This document shows, one piece after another, positions 15,601 through 25,690 of a DNA stretch of 64,000 bases (its first letter is position 1; each line of letters opens with the position of its first letter). This DNA is from an uncultured Clostridia bacterium (GTDB taxonomy: Bacteria > Bacillota > Clostridia > Oscillospirales > Acutalibacteraceae), in contig CANQBP010000002.1 in the NCBI GenBank assembly GCA_947589415.1, forward strand, positions 1 to 64,000, given 5' to 3'. The notes below the pieces were generated by a model that worked only from the letters and a program-made list of their open reading frames with translations, did not search any database and was not told where the DNA came from. Made by a program: the position numbers and the translations under genes.

Positions 15601-17928
15601 TTGAAGAACCGTGGGCTTGCCGCAGTAAAGAAGTTCCGCAAAATTGATTTGAGTGACGGTGCAAAAAATATTTTTGTACATATAGCGGTATTTGTATGCG
15701 GCTTTCTTGCCTCAAAGGCATCTGTCTTTGAGGCTTATGCTCCGTTTGGCATATCTATTGTTGCAGCAGTACCGTTTTCAACAGTATTCTCTGCTTTTCT
15801 CGGCGCACTTACGGGATATGTTATTATGCCTGTCAGCGGCGGAAGTTTTCGGTATGTGGCGGCAATGGTTGCGGTTATAGCTATAAGGTGGACATTGAGT
15901 GACATAAAGAAAATAAACAGACATTTTCTGTACAGTGCCGTCATAAGCCTTATACCGACTTTTGCAACGGGACTTGCGATGATGAGTGTGGGGGGATTTT
16001 CGCCGAGATTATTTTCATTGTACACGACAGAGGCACTCCTAAGCGGAGCGGCGGCATATTTTATATCCAGAACCGTAGTAATGCTTTCGGGAACGAGAAG
16101 TCTTGGTATGTTGATGCCGCAGGAGCTTGCCTGCCTTATACTCTGCGGCTGCATAGGGATACTTGCACTTTCGGATTTTACTTTGGGTACACTTTCAATA
16201 GGCAGGATTTTTTCCGTGTTAATAATTCTTTTTTCCGCCCGATTCGGCGGAATACCGGGAGGTGCGATATCGGGTATAGCAACAGGCGTTGTGCTTAGTT
16301 TTTCATCGGTTGACTTTGCCTTTATCGGTTCTGCATATGCTTTCGGCGGACTTATGTCGGGACTGTTCTCGCCCATTGGAAAAATAGCGGGTTCGGCTGC
16401 ATTTATATTAAGTGCAATCGTCACGGGTATGCAAACGGGTGATACGGCAAATATAGTAAGGGTAATATATGAAATAATTATAGCCTCGATTTTATTTGTA
16501 ATTCTGCCGAAGAATACTGCGAGTTTCCTTAGATCCGTATTTATTTCGAATAAATGTGATGATCATGCGGAGGGCTTGAGAAAATCCATAATAATGCGTC
16601 TTGATTTTGCATCAAAGGCATTATCCAATGTATCCGATGATGTTGAGGAGGTATCCGAAAGATTATCGAGGATAGTGACTCCGACTATGGACAGCGTATA
16701 TAAGGAGGCGGTGGAAAATACCTGTTCACGGTGCGGAATGAAGGTATTTTGTTGGGAACACCGTGACGGGGTAAGCCTCGAATCCTTTGAATATGTAAGC
16801 GGTAAACTGAAAACGGAGGGTGAAATAAAAGCAGAGGGATTTAGGGAGGATTTTAAAAAGAAATGCTGCCGCACAAATGAAATGGCAAGTGCCGTAAATA
16901 AAAGCTACAAACATTATCTTGCTTCGGAGGCGGCGGAAAAAAGGATAGATGAGGTACGTCAGGTCGTTGCGGGACAATTTTGCGGACTCGGTGATATTCT
17001 CGGTGAAATGGCGGAGGAATATTCAAATTATGAGGTATTTGATGATGACCTTGCGGATCAGATAACGGTAAAATTTAAAGAGTTCGGTCTAAGACCCGAA
17101 AGTGTCAGCTGCCGCATAGATTATCTCGGAAGAATGACGATAGAAGCCGAAACATCGGACTCGGACCGGGGAAAAGTAAAACGTGCGCTTATGGTGCATG
17201 AAATTTCAAAGCTCTGCGGAAGAAACTTCGACACTCCGAGTATTACTTCCGCATTCGGCAGTTTGCGTATAACAATGTGTGAACGTCCCTGCCTTGATGT
17301 GGAAATTGCGGGGAGTCAGCATACCTGCGGCGACGGCAGACTTTGCGGAGATCATATAACATATTTTACGGACGGTACCGGAAAACTGAATGCAATAATA
17401 AGTGACGGAATGGGTACGGGCGGCAGGGCGGCTGTTGACGGCGGCATGGCATCAAGCATTATGGAAAAACTTTTAAAAGCCGGCCTCGGATACGACTGTT
17501 CGCTGAAGGTCGTTAATTCCGCCTTGCTTGTTAAGTCGGGAGATGAGTCCCTTGCAACGCTTGATGTGGTATCAATTGATTTATATAACGGAAAAACTAA
17601 TTTTATGAAAGCGGGCGCAGCACTTTCGTTTATACGTAAGCTCGGAGATATGTACAGAGTGGAAACACCGTCATTACCGGCGGGGATACTTCCGCAGGTG
17701 GAGTTTACCTATACCGAGGACGAGCTTACGGAGGGTGATATAATAGTTATGGTTTCGGACGGGGCAATTGCAACCGGGGAGGAATGGATAGAGAGAATTA
17801 TACAGTCATGGGAAGATAAGAGTATGCAGCAGTTGGCGGACTGCATAATTGACGAAGCGGTTGCAAGAAGGAATGACGGGCATGATGATGATATAACGGT
17901 TATAGCTATGCAGATAAAAAATAACTGA
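15601..17928 (+). CDS. spoIIE: Stage II sporulation protein E (SpoIIE phosphatase)
   Basis: 775 residues from TTG 15601, which follows AAGAGGTGG. N-terminal part (to about residue 305) holds about ten hydrophobic segments; the middle is a coiled, Cys-containing region with CSRCGMKVFCW; the last 200 or so residues form a PP2C phosphatase with SDGMGTGGRA (about 600) and MVSDGA (about 717), ending HDDDITVIAMQ. It dephosphorylates SpoIIAA to release sigma-F in the forespore and helps polar septation. Length (about 800) fits the family. Confidence 0.96.
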   Translation: MKNRGLAAVKKFRKIDLSDGAKNIFVHIAVFVCGFLASKASVFEAYAPFGISIVAAVPFSTVFSAFLGALTGYVIMPVSGGSFRYVAAMVAVIAIRWTLSDIKKINRHFLYSAVISLIPTFATGLAMMSVGGFSPRLFSLYTTEALLSGAAAYFISRTVVMLSGTRSLGMLMPQELACLILCGCIGILALSDFTLGTLSIGRIFSVLIILFSARFGGIPGGAISGIATGVVLSFSSVDFAFIGSAYAFGGLMSGLFSPIGKIAGSAAFILSAIVTGMQTGDTANIVRVIYEIIIASILFVILPKNTASFLRSVFISNKCDDHAEGLRKSIIMRLDFASKALSNVSDDVEEVSERLSRIVTPTMDSVYKEAVENTCSRCGMKVFCWEHRDGVSLESFEYVSGKLKTEGEIKAEGFREDFKKKCCRTNEMASAVNKSYKHYLASEAAEKRIDEVRQVVAGQFCGLGDILGEMAEEYSNYEVFDDDLADQITVKFKEFGLRPESVSCRIDYLGRMTIEAETSDSDRGKVKRALMVHEISKLCGRNFDTPSITSAFGSLRITMCERPCLDVEIAGSQHTCGDGRLCGDHITYFTDGTGKLNAIISDGMGTGGRAAVDGGMASSIMEKLLKAGLGYDCSLKVVNSALLVKSGDESLATLDVVSIDLYNGKTNFMKAGAALSFIRKLGDMYRVETPSLPAGILPQVEFTYTEDELTEGDIIVMVSDGAIATGEEWIERIIQSWEDKSMQQLADCIIDEAVARRNDGHDDDITVIAMQIKNN

Positions 17929-18023
17929 AATATTGGCGTTTTTTCTTTTTTGTAATTGACTTCTGTTACGGTTTATTATATAATTGAAATAATTTCAGGC
18001 AACTGTATAAGAAGGAGGTAATT

Positions 18024-18185
18024 ATGACAAAGTATGTATGTAATGTCTGCGGCTATGTGTATGAGCCTGTTGACGGAGATCCGGATAACGGCATAGCTCC
18101 CGGCACACCTTTTGAGGATATTCCCGATGATTGGACTTGTCCTCTTTGCGGTGTGGGCAAGGAGAATTTCTCGCCGGAGGAGTAA
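18024..18185 (+). CDS. Rubredoxin
   Basis: 53 residues, too short for most scans. GAAGGAGG precedes ATG 18024. Two iron-binding pairs, CNVCGY (Cys6, Cys9) and CPLCG (Cys39, Cys42), surround the conserved [21 protein letters not shown] small electron carrier used by anaerobes in oxygen and peroxide reduction. Own unit, followed by a GC-rich stem. Confidence 0.97.
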   Translation: MTKYVCNVCGYVYEPVDGDPDNGIAPGTPFEDIPDDWTCPLCGVGKENFSPEE

Positions 18186-18195
18186 ACTCAAAATT

Positions 18196-18247
18196 AAGCG
18201 GCTGTCGGTTCGGGCGGTATTTTTGCCTGTACGTCGGCCGCTTTGTA
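18196..18247 (+). terminator. Stem-loop terminator after rubredoxin
   Basis: AAGCGGC (18196-18202) pairs with GCCGCTT (18237-18243), with a smaller GC hairpin inside the loop, followed by TGTATTTT. T-run is imperfect. Confidence 0.65.
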
Positions 18248-18294
18248 TTTTAGAAGATGTTGTGAGCATGAGGCGGCACGGGAAAGCGGGTTAC

Positions 18295-19215
18295 ATGATA
18301 ATGTGGAACGGAAGAAGATATTGTTCCCTTGATTGGTACTTGAAAGAAAAATTCGGACAAAAACTATATAAACTTACGCTTGACGGCGGTATGACCTGCC
18401 CGAACCGTGACGGCAGTATATCATATAGAGGGTGTATATTTTGCAGCGACTGCGGTTCGGGGGAATTTTCGGCTTCAAATTCGCTCGGAACAGACAAACA
18501 ATTGGAATTTGCAAAATCACTTATTTCCGATAAATATTCGGGCGACAGGTTCATAGCGTATTTTCAGTCATACACAAATACATACGCCCCTGCGGATTAT
18601 TTGCGAAGTTTATATGTACCGCTTATAAACCGTGACGATATAGCGGTTCTTGACATAGCTACACGCCCCGATTGTCTGGAAACCGAAAAATTGAACCTTA
18701 TTTCCGAGCTTGCAAAAATCAAGCCCGTGTGGGTGGAACTCGGACTCCAAAGTGCAAGCGATAAAACAGCGCAGCTTATCAACAGAGGATATCCGACCGA
18801 AATATATGCGCAGGCGGTAAAAAATTTGCATCTTGCGGGAGCGGAAGTTATAACTCATATGATAATAGGTCTGCCGTATGAAACACGATCGGATATGCTT
18901 GATACAGTCCGATATGTTGACCGATGCGGTTCGAACGGGATAAAGCTGCATTTACTGCATATCATAGAGGGAACGGAACTGGCAGGAATGTATGCTGACG
19001 GAAAGGTCAATACCCTTAGTGAGGAAGAATATGTTTCCGTTGTGTGTGACATTATAGGAGTACTGCCGAGAAATATGGTGATACACAGGCTTACGGGCGA
19101 CGGCGACAGAAATAAGCTGATTGCGCCGAAATGGAGCGGAAATAAACGAAGGGTACTAAATCTTATAAACCATGAATTAAAGGTGCGCAATATTATACAG
19201 GGCTGTCTTAGGTGA
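18295..19215 (+). CDS. Radical SAM protein, TIGR01212/YhcC-type
   Basis: 306 residues from ATG 18295 (ATG 18301 and 18268 are also in frame; none has a strong ribosome site, but family members start near the WNGRRY motif). The unusual iron-sulfur motif is CPNRDGSISYRGCIFC, with three Cys spaced as in the YhcC group rather than the usual CxxxCxxC. Later GLQSASDKTAQLINRGY and ITHMIIGLPYE fit the same family. Substrate not known. Its 3' end overlaps the convergent YihY gene by 8 bp. Confidence 0.85.
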   Translation: MIMWNGRRYCSLDWYLKEKFGQKLYKLTLDGGMTCPNRDGSISYRGCIFCSDCGSGEFSASNSLGTDKQLEFAKSLISDKYSGDRFIAYFQSYTNTYAPADYLRSLYVPLINRDDIAVLDIATRPDCLETEKLNLISELAKIKPVWVELGLQSASDKTAQLINRGYPTEIYAQAVKNLHLAGAEVITHMIIGLPYETRSDMLDTVRYVDRCGSNGIKLHLLHIIEGTELAGMYADGKVNTLSEEEYVSVVCDIIGVLPRNMVIHRLTGDGDRNKLIAPKWSGNKRRVLNLINHELKVRNIIQGCLR

Positions 19216-20101
19216 GTGTTTTCTTTTTGGTGTTATTATAATGCTTTTTCCTAAAGCTGAAATTCATGATTTGATTGTGGTAAATTACATTTATTTCTGC
19301 ACCGATCATAAGACAGATGATACACATATATATCCATATCATCAGTATTGCGAGCTTTGTAAGACTGCCGTATATCGAAAAACCTTGAAAGTCGTCAACA
19401 TACACCGATATTCCCAGCGACAGCAAAAGCCATGCGCTCGAACAGAATATTGCTCCGGGAAATTGACTTTTAATTCCGTATTCATGTTTCTTTTCTTTGT
19501 CAATGTTGGGGGCGTGACTGTAAAGCAGCGCAAAGAGAAAGCTCAGATAGATATAGAAAAGAAGATATCTAAGGTCGTATATTATTCCTGCAATACCCGG
19601 CAGACACCTTATATAGGGCATAAGAAAATTATTGAGAGATGTGCCGAGAATTATTATCAGTACGGTAAGAATGATTATTGCAAAAAAGAGAATGGTCAGC
19701 AAAACCGATTTTAACCGCAGTAAGATCCAAATGCGGTCTTCATAAGTTTCATGTATGCGGTTCAGTCCGTTCGTTATTATGTGTATGCCTTGCGCAGATG
19801 TCCACAATGTGACGAGCAGGGTGATCACGGATATCCCGGAGGAATTTTCCGATACGCTTCCGATTATTTCCGAAATATATTCGCTTGCTTTGTCGTTGAG
19901 AACCTCATCAAGAATATTCTCGAATGTATCTACCGATATATTGAAATTCCGCAGAACCGATATTGAAAACATTGCAAGAGGAAAAAATGTGAGAATAAGA
20001 AAAAAAGCACATTGTCCGGCTATCGCCGTTATATTATCCCTTTCGCATTTATCAAGGAAAGGGGTGATTATTTTTTTTATTTTTTTCAATCTGCCTGTCA
20101 A
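19208..20101 (-). CDS. YihY/BrkB-family membrane protein
   Basis: 297 residues with about six membrane segments. Signature strings: AIAGQCAFFLILTFFPLAMF near residue 30 and ITLLVTLWTSAQGIHIITNG near 100, with a short basic C-terminus. Once called RNase BN by mistake; current view is an inner-membrane protein of unknown transport role. ATG 20101 has no near-perfect ribosome site. Convergent with the radical SAM gene. Confidence 0.88.
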   Translation of the reverse strand: MTGRLKKIKKIITPFLDKCERDNITAIAGQCAFFLILTFFPLAMFSISVLRNFNISVDTFENILDEVLNDKASEYISEIIGSVSENSSGISVITLLVTLWTSAQGIHIITNGLNRIHETYEDRIWILLRLKSVLLTILFFAIIILTVLIIILGTSLNNFLMPYIRCLPGIAGIIYDLRYLLFYIYLSFLFALLYSHAPNIDKEKKHEYGIKSQFPGAIFCSSAWLLLSLGISVYVDDFQGFSIYGSLTKLAILMIWIYMCIICLMIGAEINVIYHNQIMNFSFRKKHYNNTKKKTLT

Positions 20102-20193
20102 TACGCTGCCCCCCGTGACGCAAGAAAATTCTGTCCCTATATGATTTTATGCAGTTTTTGAAATAAAATACAATAAAATAGGACAGCATGGCA

Positions 20194-20221
20194 TTGATTT
20201 TTTTTTGTAATAATGTATAAT
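20194..20221 (+). promoter_or_regulatory. Sigma-A promoter for hisS-aspS
   Basis: TTGATT (20194-20199), 16-bp spacer, TATAAT (20216-20221). The leader is only about 20-30 nt, so there is no room for a T-box. Confidence 0.65.
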
Positions 20222-20248
20222 ATAGTAGTATGAAATATCGAAAGGAAG

Positions 20249-21568
20249 ATGAAAGTGAAGCTGATTACAAATAAGGTTTACGGTGCGGAAGATATTTTGC
20301 CCGAAGACAGTTATAAATGGCAGTTTATTGAAGAAATAATGCGCGGTCAGGCTCAATCCTACGGATTTAAGGAAATACGCACTCCTGTTTTTGAACATAC
20401 CGAGCTTTTTAACCGTTCGGTCGGGGATACAACGGATATCGTTCAAAAGGAAATGTACACTTTTACGACAAAAGGAGGAGATTCCCTTTCGCTTAAACCG
20501 GAGGGTACGGCAGGTGCGGCGAGGGCTATGCTTGAACATGGCTTGTATAATGACGGATATCCGATAAAGGTATATTATCTTACTGCCTGTTACAGATATG
20601 AAAAGAAAAATTACGGAAGGCAAAGAGAATTTCACCAATTCGGTATGGAGGTCTACGGAGCGCCGTCACCGTATGCGGATGCGGAAGTTATATGTGCGGC
20701 TAATTCCGTTTTCGGACGTCTTGGCGTTAAGAATATCAGTCTTGAAATAAATTCCATCGGCTGTCCGAATTGCCGTCCGAAATATTATCAGGCTTTGAGG
20801 GAGTATTTTGAAGCAAACAGCGACTGCCTTTGCGATACCTGTAAGACAAGACTCGGACGCAATCCTATGAGAATACTTGACTGTAAGGAAAAGAAATGCT
20901 CGGAGATTGCAGAGGGTGCGCCGAAAGTGCTTGATTATATTTGTGATGAATGTAAGGAGCATTTTGACGGGGTAAAAAGATGTCTTGATGCAGCCGATAT
21001 AAAATATACGGTAAATTCTGCGATAGTAAGAGGACTTGATTATTATACACGTACCGTGTTTGAATTTGTTTCGGACGAGATAGGAACGGTTTGCGGCGGC
21101 GGAAGATATGACGGTCTTATAGAGGAACTCGGCGGTCAGCATACTCCCTCGCTCGGTTTTGGCATGGGTATGGAAAGGCTTATGTTACTGCTTGATAAAC
21201 AGGGGATAGAGATTGAAAAACCCCTTACCTGCGATTTGTATGTTGTAGGTTTGAGTGAGGAGGCAAAACTCAAGGCATTTTCAATAGTTGAGGGTGTGCG
21301 AAATTCTTCACTTATTGCCGAGGGGGATATAGTAGGAAGAAAACTGAGACCCCAAATGAAGTATGCGGATAAAATCGGCGCAAAATTCAGTATGGTAATA
21401 GGTGATGACGAGCTTACGTCAAATAGGGCGACCGTTAAAAATATGTTTACGGGCGCAAAAAAGGAAGTGCCGCTCGACGACGGATTTTATGAGGCTTTCT
21501 TTTCATTCTATGTAAACGGGGCGCAGGACAGCCTTTTGGAGAAATTGGGACTTGATAAAGAGGAGTAA
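20249..21568 (+). CDS. hisS: Histidyl-tRNA synthetase
   Basis: 439 residues. Class II synthetase charging tRNA-His. Motifs: GAEDILP near the start, motif 2 region YRYEKKNYGRQREFHQFG, LKPEGTAGAARA, the histidine motifs GLDYYTRTVFEF and GGGRYDGL, and motif 3 GFGMGMERL; a C-terminal anticodon-binding domain follows. ATG 20249 sits right against GGAAG; GTG 20255 (two codons later) has better spacing from AAGGAAG and may be the true start. aspS follows 5 bp later, so the two are co-transcribed. Confidence 0.96.
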   Translation: MKVKLITNKVYGAEDILPEDSYKWQFIEEIMRGQAQSYGFKEIRTPVFEHTELFNRSVGDTTDIVQKEMYTFTTKGGDSLSLKPEGTAGAARAMLEHGLYNDGYPIKVYYLTACYRYEKKNYGRQREFHQFGMEVYGAPSPYADAEVICAANSVFGRLGVKNISLEINSIGCPNCRPKYYQALREYFEANSDCLCDTCKTRLGRNPMRILDCKEKKCSEIAEGAPKVLDYICDECKEHFDGVKRCLDAADIKYTVNSAIVRGLDYYTRTVFEFVSDEIGTVCGGGRYDGLIEELGGQHTPSLGFGMGMERLMLLLDKQGIEIEKPLTCDLYVVGLSEEAKLKAFSIVEGVRNSSLIAEGDIVGRKLRPQMKYADKIGAKFSMVIGDDELTSNRATVKNMFTGAKKEVPLDDGFYEAFFSFYVNGAQDSLLEKLGLDKEE

Positions 21569-21573
21569 TAAAA

Positions 21574-23367
21574 ATGGCAGAATTTATGACAGGACTTAAA
21601 CGCAGTAACTATTGCGGGGAACTGCGCTTGGAAAATATAGGACAGACTGTTACGGTGTGCGGTTGGGTACAGCGCCGCCGTGACCTCGGACAAATGCTTA
21701 CTTTTATAGAGCTTAGGGACAGGACGGGTGTCGTACAGCTTGCCTTTGATGAAAATACGGATAAGCAGGTGTTTGAAAAGGTAACTTCGGTACACTCCGA
21801 ATATGTTCTTGCGGCTGTCGGCAAAGTCAGAGAAAGAAGCAGTAAGAATAAAAGTATTCCCACGGGTGATATTGAAATTGAGGTAACGGAGCTTAGAATA
21901 CTCGGAGAAAGCGAAACACCGCCGTTTGAAATTGTTGACGACTGTAAAACAGCGGAGCTGAACCGTCTGAAATACAGATATCTTGACCTGCGCAGACCCG
22001 AACTTCAGAAAAATCTTATTTTTCGGCATAAGGTTGCAAAGGTGACAAGAGATTATTTTGACGAAAACGGCTTTATAGAAATAGAAACACCGATGCTTAT
22101 TAAGTCAACGCCGGAGGGGGCAAGAGATTTTCTCGTTCCGTCAAGAATACATAAGGGTTCGTTCTATGCTTTGCCGCAGTCGCCGCAAATGTATAAACAG
22201 CTTTGCATGGTTGCCGGATTTGACAGATATATGCAGATAGCAAGATGTTTCCGTGATGAAGATCTGCGCGCGGACAGACAGCCGGAATTTACACAAATTG
22301 ACCTTGAAATGTCGTTTGTCGATATGGAGGACGTTCTTGAAATAGGCGAGGGATATATTAAGCGTCTTTTTAAAGAGGTACTTGATACAGATGTGCCGAC
22401 GCCTTTTCCGAGATATACATATAACGAGGTAATGGAGCGTTTCGGCTCGGATAAGCCCGATACACGCTTCGGTATGGAAATTTTTGATATCAGCGATGCG
22501 GTCGTGAACAGTAATTTTGCTGTGTTTAAGAATGCACTTGAAGCCGGCGGATCTGTTCGTGGAATTACCGCTAAAAACGCAGTAAAAGTATATACACGAA
22601 AGGAAATAGATAAACTGACGGAATATGTAAAGGGAATAGGCGCAAAAGGTCTTGCATGGATAAGGCTGACCGATGACGGTGTTACTTCGAGTTTCGGAAA
22701 ATTCATGAGCGGGGACGAAATGGATTTAATTCTTAAAAAGGCAGGAGCCGAAAAGGGCGATGTGGTATTTATTGTAGCCGATGCGGACAATAATACAGTC
22801 CTTACAACACTCGGAGCGGTCAGACTTGAGGCAGCGGGAAAACTCGATATAATTGCTGACGGTTATAATTTCCTTTGGGTAGTTAAATTTCCTTTCTTTG
22901 AGTTTGATAAGGAAAGCGGAGAGTGGATAGCAATGCATCACCCGTTCACCTCACCGACAGATGACTGCATTGACAAGCTGGACGGAAACAAGGGAGATGT
23001 GTATGCAAAGGCATACGATATGGTTCTCAACGGAACAGAGCTTTCAAGCGGATCAATTCGTATAACAAATCCCGAATTACAAAATAAGATGTTTGAAATG
23101 CTCGGAATGAGTGACGAGGAAGCATATAACAAGTTCGGATTTCTTATGGATGCATTCAAATACGGTGCGCCGCCGCACGGAGGAATGGGAATAGGTCTTG
23201 ACAGACTGGTAATGCAGATGTTAAAAGCTCCCACATTGAGAGATGTTGTTGCATTTCCGAAAGTACAGAATGCAAGTGAGCCGATGACCAATGCTCCGTC
23301 AGATGTTGACAAACAGCAGCTTGACGACCTCGGAATACAAATTGCGAATACGGAAAAAACAGAATAA
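21574..23367 (+). CDS. aspS: Aspartyl-tRNA synthetase
   Basis: 597 residues, the full bacterial type. N-terminal OB-fold (TVCGWVQRRRDLGQM), then KYRYLDLRRPE, motif 2 FRDEDLRADRQPEFTQID, a bacterial GAD insertion (about 300-410) and motif 3 GIGLDRLVMQM near residue 545. It charges tRNA-Asp. Whether it also charges tRNA-Asn cannot be read from these motifs alone. It ends 6 bp before a hairpin. Confidence 0.97.
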   Translation: MAEFMTGLKRSNYCGELRLENIGQTVTVCGWVQRRRDLGQMLTFIELRDRTGVVQLAFDENTDKQVFEKVTSVHSEYVLAAVGKVRERSSKNKSIPTGDIEIEVTELRILGESETPPFEIVDDCKTAELNRLKYRYLDLRRPELQKNLIFRHKVAKVTRDYFDENGFIEIETPMLIKSTPEGARDFLVPSRIHKGSFYALPQSPQMYKQLCMVAGFDRYMQIARCFRDEDLRADRQPEFTQIDLEMSFVDMEDVLEIGEGYIKRLFKEVLDTDVPTPFPRYTYNEVMERFGSDKPDTRFGMEIFDISDAVVNSNFAVFKNALEAGGSVRGITAKNAVKVYTRKEIDKLTEYVKGIGAKGLAWIRLTDDGVTSSFGKFMSGDEMDLILKKAGAEKGDVVFIVADADNNTVLTTLGAVRLEAAGKLDIIADGYNFLWVVKFPFFEFDKESGEWIAMHHPFTSPTDDCIDKLDGNKGDVYAKAYDMVLNGTELSSGSIRITNPELQNKMFEMLGMSDEEAYNKFGFLMDAFKYGAPPHGGMGIGLDRLVMQMLKAPTLRDVVAFPKVQNASEPMTNAPSDVDKQQLDDLGIQIANTEKTE

Positions 23368-23372
23368 AATAA

Positions 23373-23405
23373 CTGCGGGGATTGCTGACAAGGCAGTCCC
23401 CGCAG
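23373..23405 (+). terminator. Hairpin after aspS
   Basis: CTGCGGGGA (23373-23381) pairs with TCCCCGCAG (23397-23405), followed by GTTTATATT. Serves the convergent gene pair aspS/23421. Confidence 0.75.
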
Positions 23406-23420
23406 GTTTATATTACGTAT

Positions 23421-24302
23421 TTAATAAATATTGTATTTGTTTGTTCCCGCCGAATGGTTCAGTCCTTTATGATACCGTTTTCTGCTGAAAGCAAATTCGG
23501 TGTTGTCCCCTTTAAGGTTAAGTATTACAATAAGAACTGCGGTAACAATTACACCTATAACCGACCAAATTATCATTCCTACGAGAAACGATGAATTATC
23601 CTTTTCAGAATTATAGGTTACTGCGGCAGAATGTTCATCATATTCAATGGACGGTGTACTGTCGAACCTGCTTGAATCATCTATTATAGCGGCAGCCTCC
23701 ATCGAGCTTTCTGCCGACGATTCATTTTCAATACTGCTTTCGGGTGCGGAAAATTCGGGATTGTCTGCGGGCAGTATATATTTGCCTCCGGTTATACCTG
23801 CGAACGGATCAACAATACTCGGAGTGCTGCTTTCGAGCGGCTCGTATGAAATTTCGGGCTCAGATATCGGTTCGGATTCGTCAATTTCCTCTGAAGGTTC
23901 AAATTCATTAACCGGCTCGGAAGTTTCATAGGACGACTCTTGTACGTTTGACGGTTCGGAGGGTTCTCCGTACGGCTCCTGTACATAAGACGTTTCGGAG
24001 GATTCCTCATATGACTCCTGTACGTATGACGGCTCGGAAGTTTCTGCGGAAGACTCCTGTTCATAAGACGGCTCCGACTCATATAAAGGTTCGGAAATCT
24101 CCTCGGACGGTTCTGACATATCTGACATATATGATGATTCCGCTGCGGACGGTTCGGTTTGTTCCGGAACGCTGACAAATTCCGACGATTCCTGCGCAGG
24201 TATGCTGTTTTCGGCGTAAGATGTAATACCGTAAACAGAAAAAACAGATGCGGTAAGCATTATTGCCGTAAGTACTTTAACATATCTCCTCATTTTTTTC
24301 AC
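23421..24302 (-). CDS. Secreted Ser/Glu/Pro-rich repeat protein with C-terminal membrane anchor
   Basis: 293 residues. Signal peptide (residues 1-30, ending SYAEN), then about 110 residues built from loose SEPSYVQES-type units, a spacer, one TM near residues 235-258 and a basic tail (SRKRYHKG). The repeats are low in complexity and acidic, as in cell-wall-spanning stalks. No catalytic domain is visible. Alone between aspS and spoIIP. Family not recognised. Confidence 0.7.
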   Translation of the reverse strand: MKKMRRYVKVLTAIMLTASVFSVYGITSYAENSIPAQESSEFVSVPEQTEPSAAESSYMSDMSEPSEEISEPLYESEPSYEQESSAETSEPSYVQESYEESSETSYVQEPYGEPSEPSNVQESSYETSEPVNEFEPSEEIDESEPISEPEISYEPLESSTPSIVDPFAGITGGKYILPADNPEFSAPESSIENESSAESSMEAAAIIDDSSRFDSTPSIEYDEHSAAVTYNSEKDNSSFLVGMIIWSVIGVIVTAVLIVILNLKGDNTEFAFSRKRYHKGLNHSAGTNKYNIY

Positions 24303-24428
24303 CGCCTATAATTATACAAAGCATTTTCTTTATTATAGCAGAAATTATTTACTTATTAAAGTGTCATAATCGCAGAAAATATCCGCTTTGAAATGAAATT
24401 TTCAGCACATTATTATAGACTTTAGTCC

Positions 24429-25634
24429 TTAATCTGCCTTTTTAACGCTTTTTTGGTCGGGATCGAGTACCTTTTTAAGTACATTACCGAGCAAATAACC
24501 CGTATATCTGACCTCCTCAACGGTATTTGAATCTGCACCGACTTCAATAAGCAAAGATCCTGTATTTACATTCATATTATACATAAAATCACCGAAATTT
24601 AACGGTCGAACCATGTCGGGGTACATTTCTGCGGCGGTTTTTTGTATTTGCAGAGCAAAACGGAGATTATATTCCCAATCCTTAAATTCATCTGCATTTT
24701 CATAATTATATCCTGCAAGGATCATAATTTGCGCCGCTTTTTTTCCGTTCACTTGAAAAACCGGTTTGGATCTTTGTGTATCCGAACCTATTCCGTCACG
24801 GTGAATATCGAGAACAACTTTTATTGTCGGATATTTTTTGAGATTTTTATATATTGTATCCGTACTTCTGTAATATGCGCCGTTGTAGCTGGGGTCATCA
24901 TGGACGGTTGTATCGTGTATTGTAACTATGCCTGCCGCATTGAGCTGTTTGGCAATTTCTTCCCCTATGGCACATACGTTTTTGCTTTTATCCTGACTTC
25001 TGGGATAAAAGCTCTCGTAATAATAACCCGTATCGTAATCAAGGAAACTTTCGCTTGTATGTGTGTGATATATAAGGACTTGCGGTTTATCGCTTTTTTC
25101 AATCTTAAATCCGAGTTCAGACTCCAGTTCCTTTTTGATATCTATATCGGTTGATGCAGTATTCTTTACCTGAACACCGTTATATGATATGTTTCCGGTT
25201 GTGGAGGTAAATTCAAGAACAGGAAATTGCTCCTCGCCGTCATGCTCATTGTCATATTTTTCGATATCTTCTTTTGTTACGGTTGAGCTTTCAAACGGGG
25301 CGGATGCCGTGTCCTTTTTGTTGTCTGTTACCGTTTCTTCCTTATCCGATGATGTTGTGCTGCTTTCCACGGTTTCGTATTCCGAAAGTTCCCTGTCGAT
25401 GTTTTCGGTTTTATTCGTATTTTTTGATGCGGAAGTTGAAGCGGGTCTTACGGTACTGTATTTAATATCACCGGTCGGCATGGCGGTTTGTGCGGCAAAT
25501 GTGTTTATTGAAACGGTAATATTTGCCCCGCTTATCCTTATTACGGTGCATAATGCCGCTATGCCAACAAGCAGGGAAGATAGTGCGATAAGGCTTGTTT
25601 TTCTAAGTAAGCACTTATTGATCTTCATATACAT
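24429..25634 (-). CDS. spoIIP: Stage II sporulation protein P (peptidoglycan amidase/endopeptidase)
   Basis: 401 residues. One N-terminal TM (about 13-33), a long Ser/Thr/Glu-rich linker to about 150, then the SpoIIP catalytic domain: VLIYHTHTSESF with zinc-site His, VVLDIHRDG and LIEVGADSNT with the Glu. With SpoIID and SpoIIM it thins septal peptidoglycan for engulfment. It follows gpr by 56 bp on the same strand, the usual gpr-spoIIP operon. Confidence 0.95.
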   Translation of the reverse strand: MYMKINKCLLRKTSLIALSSLLVGIAALCTVIRISGANITVSINTFAAQTAMPTGDIKYSTVRPASTSASKNTNKTENIDRELSEYETVESSTTSSDKEETVTDNKKDTASAPFESSTVTKEDIEKYDNEHDGEEQFPVLEFTSTTGNISYNGVQVKNTASTDIDIKKELESELGFKIEKSDKPQVLIYHTHTSESFLDYDTGYYYESFYPRSQDKSKNVCAIGEEIAKQLNAAGIVTIHDTTVHDDPSYNGAYYRSTDTIYKNLKKYPTIKVVLDIHRDGIGSDTQRSKPVFQVNGKKAAQIMILAGYNYENADEFKDWEYNLRFALQIQKTAAEMYPDMVRPLNFGDFMYNMNVNTGSLLIEVGADSNTVEEVRYTGYLLGNVLKKVLDPDQKSVKKAD

Positions 25635-25690
25635 ACCCCCCGCTTCGGCAACTTTATTTCGTAATAAAACTTATGACAGCGGAAAAGCAA

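Noticed and set aside
15735-16424. Minus-strand ORF opposite spoIIE
   Set aside because: No ribosome site; composition reflects the complement of the spoIIE membrane domain.
20102-20248. T-box leader for hisS-aspS
   Set aside because: The leader is only about 25 nt after the promoter and no T-box sequence (AGGGTGG-type) is present.
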